Shown: one piece after another, positions 21,283 to 27,065 of the stretch | Layout: each line of letters starts with the position of its first letter | How positions within the stretch are numbered: position 1 is the stretch's first letter | Source: Acidobacteriota bacterium | GTDB lineage: Bacteria > Acidobacteriota > Terriglobia > Bryobacterales > Bryobacteraceae | DNA: 32,487 nt | Direction: 5' to 3' | Assembly: GCA_018268835.1 (NCBI GenBank) | Contig: JAFDVU010000074.1 | Location: 1 to 32,487, forward strand | Program-made: the position numbers and the translations under genes | The notes under the pieces: model-generated | Database searches by the model: none | The model's input: the letters and a program-made list of their open reading frames with translations, nothing else | Told to the model about the DNA's origin: nothing

Positions 21283-22556
21283 TTCCCCGCCCCCACCAGA
21301 ATCAGCCGCACGTCCATCACGTTGGTATGGGTGGGACCGGTGACGACCAGGTCGCCGAGCGGCGCGAAGTAGCGGTACGAATCGTTGGCCTCCAGGTAGC
21401 GCGCGGCGTCGGGCTTGCGGCTCAGGGTGGCGCCGTCGGCGATGGCGCCGGCGGCGTCGGTGGGGCCGTCGGTGCCGTCCGTGCCCGCGCTGAAGATCAC
21501 GGTATCGGGCACGCCCGCGATTTCGATGGCCGCGGCCAGCACGAACTCCTGGTTGCGCCCGCCGAGTCCGCCGCCCTTGAGCGTGACCGTGGTTTCGCCG
21601 CCGGTGATCACGCAGGCGGGCGGCTTGAGCGGCCGTCCGCGCCGGGCGATCTCGCGCGCGATGGCGGCGTGCATGCGCGCGATCTCGCGCGTTTCGCCCT
21701 CGATCTCGCTGGAGAGGATCAGGGTGCGGTAGCCGAGTTCGCGGGCGCGAGCGGCGGCGGCGTCCACCGCCAGGCGGTTGCTGCCGATCACGGTATTCAT
21801 CGCGGCGGAGTGCTTGGGCGTCTCCGGGACCTCGCCGGCGGCGCCGCGTTCCAGTCGCCCGCGCACGCTCGCCGGCACGCGTTCGCGGATGGCGAACTTA
21901 TCCAGGATGGCGAGCGCGCCGGCGAAGGTGGACGCGTCCGGCGCGGTCGGTCCGGAGCCGATTACATCGAGGTTGTCGCCGATCACGTCGGAGAGCAGCA
22001 GGGCTTCCACGTGCGCGGGTTCGGCCAGGCGCGCGAGTTGCCCGCCCTTGATCGCCGAGATGTGCTTGCGCACGGCGTTGATCTCGTGAATGGTGGCGCC
22101 GCAGGAAAGCAGCAGCCGCGTCGCCGCCTGCTTCTCTTCGAGCGTGATGCCGGGGGCGGGCAGCGGCATCAAGGCCGAGGCGCCGCCCGAAATCAGGCAC
22201 AGCACCAGATCGCCCCGGCCCGCGCGCGCGGCGATTGCGGCGATGCGCCGCGCACCGGCGACGCCGCGCTCGTCCGGCACCGGGTGGCCGCACTCGTTGA
22301 GTTCGATGCGGCGGAGTTTCGCGGTGTGGCCGTCCTTGACGTTGATCAGCCCGCCGGAGATACGCGCGCCGAGCACGCGTTCGGCGGCGCGCGCCATGGC
22401 GGCGCCGGCCTTGCCCGCGCCGGTCACGTAGACGTTGCGGTAGCGGGTGTAGTCGCGGCGCGCGAGGTGGCACTCGACGGCGCCGGCGGGATCGGCCGCG
22501 GCCAGCGCGCTTCGGAAGATGCGGGCGGCGTCGCGCCGCAGGGTGCGGACGCTCAT
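21279..22556 (-). CDS. Glycerate 2-kinase (DUF4147/MOFRL family)
   Basis: This 425-residue enzyme phosphorylates D-glycerate at the 2-position using ATP, feeding 2-phosphoglycerate to glycolysis. Family blocks are clear: GAGKAGAAMARAAE, NECGHPVPDE, CLISGGASALMPLPAPGITLEEK, NAVRKHISAIKGGQLA, SDVIGDNLDVIGSGPT, then the MOFRL domain GGETTVTLKGGGLGGRNQE, FSAGTDGTDGPTDAAGA and TGPTHTNVMDVRL. It lies between shikimate kinase and the TPR gene with ATGA overlaps on both sides. It differs from the GlxK/GarK family, so those symbols are avoided. The neighbouring D-2-hydroxyacid dehydrogenase could supply glycerate from hydroxypyruvate or tartronate semialdehyde; that is inference. Confidence 0.93.
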   Translation of the reverse strand: MSVRTLRRDAARIFRSALAAADPAGAVECHLARRDYTRYRNVYVTGAGKAGAAMARAAERVLGARISGGLINVKDGHTAKLRRIELNECGHPVPDERGVAGARRIAAIAARAGRGDLVLCLISGGASALMPLPAPGITLEEKQAATRLLLSCGATIHEINAVRKHISAIKGGQLARLAEPAHVEALLLSDVIGDNLDVIGSGPTAPDASTFAGALAILDKFAIRERVPASVRGRLERGAAGEVPETPKHSAAMNTVIGSNRLAVDAAAARARELGYRTLILSSEIEGETREIARMHAAIAREIARRGRPLKPPACVITGGETTVTLKGGGLGGRNQEFVLAAAIEIAGVPDTVIFSAGTDGTDGPTDAAGAIADGATLSRKPDAARYLEANDSYRYFAPLGDLVVTGPTHTNVMDVRLILVGAGK

Positions 22557-23083
22557 TTGAGGAACGGGTGCGCCAGGATGGCGCTGACGGTGGCTTCGGG
22601 ATCGTCGCTCTCCACCGGGATATGAATGTCGGCCAGTTGGTAGCAGGTGCGGCGGTCGTGGTAGAGCGCGGCGAAGGCCTCGGGATCGCGCGCCAGGGGA
22701 CGGTGGGTGGCCTGCTCCACGCGCCGCCGCACGACTTCGAAGGGGCAGTCCAGCCAGACGCTCAGACCGTGGCGGGAAAGCAGGTCGCGATTGGCGTCGA
22801 TGGTGAAGGCACCGCCGCCGAGGGCGAGCACGGCGGGACGTCCGCGCCCGATCCAGCGCACGTGCTGGCGCAGCATATCGCTTTCGATGCGGCGGAATTC
22901 AGCCTCGCCGCGCGCCGCGAAAAGGTCGCTGATGGTGGCGCGTTCGGCGGCCTCGATCTCTTCGTCGGTATCGAAGAAACTCCAACCCAGGCGGTGAGCC
23001 AGGTGGCGCCCCACCGTGCTCTTCCCCGCCCCCATGAATCCCACCACGTAGATTCCCGGGGTCTGTTTGAGTTTGAGGTTCAT
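22553..23083 (-). CDS. aroK: Shikimate kinase
   Basis: A 176-residue P-loop kinase that phosphorylates the 3-hydroxyl of shikimate in the chorismate pathway. Walker A is GFMGAGKST (15-23), the Mg/shikimate Asp pair is FFDTDEEIE, the shikimate-binding Arg lies in GEAEFRRIE, the glycine triplet is LALGGGAF, and the lid Arg region is RPLARD. Slightly unusual is the long acidic C-terminal half with YHDRRTCYQLADIHIPVESDDPEATV, which is still the normal fold end. It overlaps both neighbours by ATGA. No other aromatic pathway genes are in the window. Confidence 0.93.
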   Translation of the reverse strand: MNLKLKQTPGIYVVGFMGAGKSTVGRHLAHRLGWSFFDTDEEIEAAERATISDLFAARGEAEFRRIESDMLRQHVRWIGRGRPAVLALGGGAFTIDANRDLLSRHGLSVWLDCPFEVVRRRVEQATHRPLARDPEAFAALYHDRRTCYQLADIHIPVESDDPEATVSAILAHPFLK

Positions 23084-23853
23084 GCGGTGCCGTTCATCTC
23101 AGCCATTCTGGCCTCAACCAGCGACGGAAACAAGCGCATCGCGATCACCAGCAGCCACGCGGCGCGGGGCGCGACCACGGTGCGCGCCTCGCGCTCCACG
23201 CCGTGGCGGATGGAGCGCGCGCAAGCCTCCGCGGTGATGGCGTAGCGGCGGGCGTCGCGGACTTTGTCCGGCGTCGCGCCGCGCAGCACGTTCTGCTGGA
23301 AGCGGGTACGCACATAGCCGGGACACACGATCATGGTGCGGATGCCGTCGCGCCGCAACTCCATGCGCTGGCCCTCGGTGAGCGAGCCGAGCGCGTACTT
23401 GGTCGCCGAGTAGACGGTCATCCAGGGCAGCGTGACCTTGCCGCCGATGGAGCCTACGTTGACGATCATGCCGTCCTTGCGCAGGCGCATCCCGGGCACC
23501 ACGAGCTGGGTGAGGGCCAGGGGCGCGAAGAAATTCAACTCCATCAGGTAGCGGGCATCTTCGAGCGGCATCTCCCAGGACGGTTCGTAAGTGCCGGCGC
23601 CGGCGTTGTTGATGAGGATATCGATGGCGCCGTAGCGATCCAGCGTACGCCCGACGATTTCGCGGCGGCCGGCTTCGTTCGTCAGGTCTCCGGTGACGGT
23701 GAAGGCGCCGGCGGGCGCGGCGGCGCGCAGCTTTTCCGCGTTGCGGGCGGTGAGGGAGAGTTTGGCTCCCGAGGCGGCGAACTCGGCGGCGCAGGCTGCG
23801 CCGATGCCCTCGCTGGCGCCTGTAATCAACACTACTTTGCCGTCGATACGCAT
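23080..23853 (-). CDS. Short-chain dehydrogenase/reductase (SDR), operon leader
   Basis: A classical SDR of 257 residues: TGASEGIGAACA for NADP binding, NNAGAGTYEP, catalytic Ser in VGSIGG and Y-x3-K in YSATKYALGSL, then CPGYVRTRF. The C-terminal helix region AAWLLVIAMRLFPSLVEARM is hydrophobic and may contact membrane. This pattern resembles DltE/YdfG-like and acylglycerone-type SDRs, and the substrate is unknown. I chose the ATG at 23851-23853 because it sits just before MRIDGKVVLITG; the longer frame adds 13 unlikely residues. It heads the operon with shikimate kinase, glycerate kinase and TPR protein, and is divergent from the LON-domain gene. Confidence 0.92.
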   Translation of the reverse strand: MRIDGKVVLITGASEGIGAACAAEFAASGAKLSLTARNAEKLRAAAPAGAFTVTGDLTNEAGRREIVGRTLDRYGAIDILINNAGAGTYEPSWEMPLEDARYLMELNFFAPLALTQLVVPGMRLRKDGMIVNVGSIGGKVTLPWMTVYSATKYALGSLTEGQRMELRRDGIRTMIVCPGYVRTRFQQNVLRGATPDKVRDARRYAITAEACARSIRHGVEREARTVVAPRAAWLLVIAMRLFPSLVEARMAEMNGTA

Positions 23854-23878
23854 CGTGGGGAGGCAGGGGGCTTCGCGC

Positions 23879-23885
23879 CATAATA
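23879..23885. promoter_or_regulatory. Overlapping divergent -10 boxes (possible bidirectional promoter)
   Basis: On the plus strand, CATAAT (23879-23884) ends 6 bases before the ATG at 23891. On the minus strand, TATTAT (23885-23880) is a -10-like box 26 bases before the ATG at 23853. Both match the consensus at five of six positions and share the same AT-rich spot in a 37-base intergenic region. The plus-strand start site would fall on the start codon, giving a leaderless transcript, consistent with the absence of a ribosome binding site there. No clear -35 boxes are seen. Confidence 0.35.
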
Positions 23886-23890
23886 GTAAC

Positions 23891-24520
23891 ATGGCCGCAC
23901 GGCTTCTCCCTTTGTTCCCGCTCCCTTTGGTGGTCTTTCCGCGGACGCGGCTTCCGTTGCATATTTTCGAGGAGCGCTACAAGGAAATGGTGGGCCACGC
24001 GATCCACGACGAGAGCGAATTCGGCATCGTGCTGGCCAGGGACGAGGGGATCGTCAACACGGGCTGCACCGTGAAGGTGGAGCGGGTGCTGCACCGGTAT
24101 CCCGACGGGCGGATGGACATTCTCACGGTGGGGCGGCGGCGCTTCGAGATCCAGCAACTCAACGAGGAGCGCGAACTCCTGCGGGCCGAAGTGACTTACT
24201 TCGACGACGACGATGCCGCGCCGCCGCCCGCCGAACTGCGCGAACTCGCGGTGGCGAATTATCGCGCGCTGAACGAGCTGGCGGGCGCGCGCGGCCACAC
24301 CGCGGCGGACCTCGCGGATCCACAGGTGAGCTTTCAGATCGCGCAGGCCGTGCCGGACCTGGATTTTCTGAACGCGCTGTTGCAGCATCGCTCCGAAGCG
24401 GCACGGCTCAAGGAACTGAACCGGTACCTGGGCGAGTACCTGCCGCGGCAGAAATCGCGGGAACGCATGAAGGAAGCGGCTCCGAAGAACGGCTTCGGGC
24501 ACCTGCCGGCGGGGCTATAG
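23891..24520 (+). CDS. LON substrate-binding domain protein (no protease domain)
   Basis: This 209-residue cytoplasmic protein consists of a LON N-terminal-like domain (PF02190): RLLPLFPLPLVVFPRTRLPLHIFEERYKEMV, FGIVLARDEG, VGCTV-like NTGCTVKVERVLHRYPDGRMDILTVGRRRFEI, then a helical part with VSFQIAQAVPDLDFLNALLQHRSEAARLKELNRYL. Stand-alone proteins of this type occur in many bacteria and are thought to bind peptides or unfolded protein; they lack the ATPase and protease domains. The ATG at 23891 is chosen because the domain begins directly there and only antisense sequence precedes it. The stop is 1 base before the TonB-like start. Confidence 0.88.
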   Translation: MAARLLPLFPLPLVVFPRTRLPLHIFEERYKEMVGHAIHDESEFGIVLARDEGIVNTGCTVKVERVLHRYPDGRMDILTVGRRRFEIQQLNEERELLRAEVTYFDDDDAAPPPAELRELAVANYRALNELAGARGHTAADLADPQVSFQIAQAVPDLDFLNALLQHRSEAARLKELNRYLGEYLPRQKSRERMKEAAPKNGFGHLPAGL

Positions 24521-24521
24521 G

Positions 24522-26150
24522 ATGGGGCACGTCGTAATTCGCGGCGACGGCAGGCGGCTGCGAAAAGCGATGTCTCTCACGGTATCCTCGTGCCTGCACG
24601 GCAGCGTGCTGGCATGGGTGATGTTTAGCGGCCCGGCGATGCCGCGGGTTTCGCAATCGCTCTACGACGAGGTGATCCGGCCGCACGAAAAGGAGATCAT
24701 CTGGTACCCACTGGCGGACAAGCTGCCCGAGATCGCGCCGCCGGAGAGCGCCGCGGACCAACGTAAGCTGCGGGCGCGCGTGCGGGCGAAGCAGGAGATG
24801 GTGGCGGGCGCGGCGGACGATCCCAAGCCGGGGCCGATGATCTGGCTGCCGGACTCGCCGCCGGTGCCCGCACCGAGGCCCAAGGCGGAACGGCTGCCGA
24901 ACCTGATAGCGGTGGCGCCGCCCAACGTGGTCCGCGACTTCACGCCGCCGCGGGACGCCGCGCCGAAACTGGTGGAGCCCAAACTGCCCGAACCGCCGCG
25001 CGTGGAGGCGCGGGTCGAAGCCGCGCCGCTGCCCGTCGATGCGAAGGGGGCGAAGCCGGCGCCGCGGGCGTTCGTGCCGCCGCCGGAGGCCCGCATGGCG
25101 CGGCAGGCGGCGATCGAACTGCCGGATGCGCCGAAGACGCGGGAGACGGTGGTGGAGGCAAACGCGCTGCCGTTCGCGCCGGCGGGCGCGCGGCCGCGCC
25201 CCCGCGACTTCGTGCCTCCACCGGACGCGGTGCCGCGCGTCGCGCCGGCGGCGATGCCCGCGCCGCCGCCCTCGACGACGCGCATCCCGGGCACGGATGC
25301 GCTGGCCGCGCTGCCCAGGGCCTTCGTACCGCCGCCGAGCCGCCCGGTGGATCGCACGGCGCCCGCGGTGACGGCCGATGCGCCGGCAGTCAGCGGGCAT
25401 GTCACGCCGGGAGCGCAGACCACCATGGCGATCGTGGGGCTGAATCCGGCGAACACGCGCGAGTTGCCGCCGCCTCCGGAATCGCGCAAGTCCGGCTTCT
25501 CCGGCGGGCCGGTGGAACGGAAAGAGGGCGCGAGTTCGACCAACGGCGGGGTCACGCTGCTCAACGTGCCGGGGCTGACCGTGCGCGGGGGCGCGAAGGA
25601 CGATGCGCCGGTCCTGGCGATGCCGCCCTTCTCCCCGACCTCGCGCGAGAACCTGGTCGCCGCGGCGCGCACGGTCGGGCACGCCGGGAGGGTGGTCCGC
25701 GAGGACGAACCTGCCGCGCCGCGCGTGAGCGAGGCGCCGGATCCGCGGCTGGCCGGACGGGTGGTGTACACGATCGCGATCCAGATGCCGAACGTGACCA
25801 GCTACTCGGGAAGTTGGATGGTGTGGTTCGCCGAGCGCGAGCCGCTGCCCGGATCGGCGCGGGTGGACATGCGCCCGCCGGCGCCGCTGCGCAAGGTGGA
25901 TCCGAAGTACGTGGCCGCGGCCGTGGCGGAGCGCGTGGAGGGCATCATCCGGCTGGCGGCGGTGATCCGCAAGGACGGACACGTGGGCGACATCGCCCTG
26001 ATCCATCGCCTGGACAACCGGCTGGACCGGACCGCCGAGGAGGCGCTGGCGAAATGGGAGTTCACTCCCGCGCTGCGAAACGGCGTGCCGGTGGATGTGG
26101 ACGCGGTCTTCGAAATCCCCTTCCGGCTGGCACCGCGCCCGGGCAGGTAG
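24522..26150 (+). CDS. TonB-like energy transducer protein with PRxFVPPP repeats
   Basis: The 542-residue protein has one N-terminal hydrophobic segment (about 18-38, LTVSSCLHGSVLAWVMFSG), a very long Pro/Ala-rich periplasm-spanning region and a C-terminal TonB domain (about 455-537: PLRKVDPKYVAAAVAERVEGIIRLAAVIRKDGHVGDI and ALAKWEFTPALRNGVPVDVDAVFEIPF). The linker carries four copies of a P/V-R-[AD]-F-[VT]-P-P motif at about 138, 181, 227 and 265. TonB-type proteins carry inner-membrane energy to outer-membrane receptors using ExbB/ExbD, but no such genes are here. In acidobacteria many such C-terminal domains occur in proteins of unknown role. The ATG at 24522 directly follows the LON gene; an internal ATG at residue 17 would shorten the cytoplasmic tail. 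Confidence 0.82.
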   Translation: MGHVVIRGDGRRLRKAMSLTVSSCLHGSVLAWVMFSGPAMPRVSQSLYDEVIRPHEKEIIWYPLADKLPEIAPPESAADQRKLRARVRAKQEMVAGAADDPKPGPMIWLPDSPPVPAPRPKAERLPNLIAVAPPNVVRDFTPPRDAAPKLVEPKLPEPPRVEARVEAAPLPVDAKGAKPAPRAFVPPPEARMARQAAIELPDAPKTRETVVEANALPFAPAGARPRPRDFVPPPDAVPRVAPAAMPAPPPSTTRIPGTDALAALPRAFVPPPSRPVDRTAPAVTADAPAVSGHVTPGAQTTMAIVGLNPANTRELPPPPESRKSGFSGGPVERKEGASSTNGGVTLLNVPGLTVRGGAKDDAPVLAMPPFSPTSRENLVAAARTVGHAGRVVREDEPAAPRVSEAPDPRLAGRVVYTIAIQMPNVTSYSGSWMVWFAEREPLPGSARVDMRPPAPLRKVDPKYVAAAVAERVEGIIRLAAVIRKDGHVGDIALIHRLDNRLDRTAEEALAKWEFTPALRNGVPVDVDAVFEIPFRLAPRPGR

Positions 26151-26171
26151 CCGGCGCAAACGAACGTTCTC

Positions 26172-26858
26172 ATGACAAGCCAATTCCTGATCATCGACGC
26201 CGACGATACGCTGTGGGAAAACAACATCTACTTCGAGCGCGCGTTCGGGGAGTTCGTCGATTTCCTGGCGCACTCGACGCTCTCGCCGGGGCAGGTGCGC
26301 GACGTGCTCGACGAAATCGAACTGGCGAACGCGAAAATCCACGGGTACGGCTCGCTCAACTTCGGGCGCAACCTGGCCGAGACGTATCGCCATCTGGTGG
26401 AGCGCGAGGTGCGCGAAGAGGACGTGCGCACGGTGATGGGCTTCGCCGAACGCATCCTGGAGTGCCCGATGGAAGTGATCGAAGGGGTCGCGGAGACGCT
26501 GGAATACCTGGCCGCACGGCACGACCTGACGCTGTTCACCAAGGGGCACCCCGACGAGCAGACGCTCAAGATCGAGCGCTCCGGGCTGGGGGTGTGGTTC
26601 GCGCACACGGCGATTGTGAAGGAGAAGGACGCCGCGGCGTACCGGGCGCTGGCGGCGGAGCGGGGGATGGATCCGGCGCGGACGTGGATGATCGGCAACA
26701 GCCCGAAGTCCGACGTGAACCCGGCGCTGGAGGCCGGGCTCAATGCGGTGTTCGTGCCGCACGCGCACACGTGGGTGCTGGAGAAGCAGGAGCTCGTGCC
26801 GGGGGCGGGGCGGCTGGAGATTGTGGAGAGCTTCGGGGAGTTGCGCCGGCTGTTTTGA
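26172..26858 (+). CDS. HAD-superfamily hydrolase
   Basis: A 228-residue haloacid-dehalogenase-fold phosphatase. Motif I is DADDTLW with D9 as nucleophile and D11 as acid/base; motif II is the Thr in LFTKGHPDEQ; motif III is a Lys in AIVKEKD; motif IV is WMIGNSPKSDVNPALEAG. A helical cap lies between motifs I and II (about 16-95). It resembles YjjG/GMP-type or phosphoglycolate-like HADs, and the substrate is unknown. It starts 21 bases after the TonB-like stop with no obvious ribosome binding site. Immediately after its stop the REP-like repeats begin. Confidence 0.88.
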   Translation: MTSQFLIIDADDTLWENNIYFERAFGEFVDFLAHSTLSPGQVRDVLDEIELANAKIHGYGSLNFGRNLAETYRHLVEREVREEDVRTVMGFAERILECPMEVIEGVAETLEYLAARHDLTLFTKGHPDEQTLKIERSGLGVWFAHTAIVKEKDAAAYRALAAERGMDPARTWMIGNSPKSDVNPALEAGLNAVFVPHAHTWVLEKQELVPGAGRLEIVESFGELRRLF

Positions 26859-26882
26859 GGTAGCGCAGGCCTCCTGGCCTGC
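26859..26882 (+). repeat. REP-like palindrome (GTAG foot), copy 1
   Basis: GTAG (26860-26863) is followed by a perfect 7-bp stem GCAGGCC / GGCCTGC with a TCCT loop (26865-26882). A GTAG tetranucleotide next to a hairpin is the layout of RAYT-mobilised REP elements. It begins directly after the HAD stop codon. Confidence 0.8.
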
Positions 26883-26904
26883 ATCCGTGCACGACATCCG
26901 GAGC

Positions 26905-26930
26905 GGTAGCGCAGGCGCGCTGATGCGCAG
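26905..26930 (+). repeat. REP-like palindrome, diverged copy 2
   Basis: The first 12 bases (GGTAGCGCAGGC) are identical to copy 1; the rest differs but can form a GCGCA/TGCGC stem. Same strand as copy 1. Confidence 0.6.
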
Positions 26931-26971
26931 ATTCCGGTTCGATCCAAAGGTCGGCCGAAGGCCGACGGTAC
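26930..26971 (+). repeat. 42-base direct repeat, copy 1 (with internal hairpin)
   Basis: Identical to 27024-27065 at 41 of 42 positions. It contains GTCGGCC-GAA-GGCCGAC, a 7-bp perfect stem. The single difference (A/G) lies in the loop, so the stem is unaffected. Confidence 0.85.
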
Positions 26972-26972
26972 G

Positions 26973-26996
26973 GCAGGCCGGGAGGCCTGCGCTACC
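26973..26996 (-). repeat. REP-like palindrome, inverted copy 3
   Basis: Reverse complement of copy 1 at 23 of 24 positions; the single difference lies in the hairpin loop. Copies 1 and 3 in opposite orientation make a BIME-like arrangement enclosing the first 42-base repeat. Confidence 0.8.
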
Positions 26997-27023
26997 ATGC
27001 CGCTGCGCGGGCGCGCCGGCGCG

Positions 27024-27065
27024 GATTCCGGTTCGATCCAAAGGTCGGCCGGAGGCCGACGGTAC
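27024..27065 (+). repeat. 42-base direct repeat, copy 2
   Basis: Second copy of the 26930-26971 unit. It ends exactly one base before the stop codon of the M1-like gene (27066-27068), so REP-family units fill the whole space between the two convergent genes. Confidence 0.85.

Noticed and set aside
23693..24520. A longer LON-domain protein starting at 23693
   Set aside because: The first 66 codons are antisense to the SDR gene; the LON domain starts exactly at the ATG at 23891.
24408..27041. An 877-codon minus-strand open frame over the TonB-like and HAD genes
   Set aside because: Antisense shadow; its first residues come from the REP-like repeats (QASRPAVPSAFGRPLDRTGI type), which often create false genes.
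26930..27065. Two 42-base direct repeats considered as a CRISPR
   Set aside because: Only two copies, each with REP-like hairpins, no further regularly spaced repeats and no cas genes.
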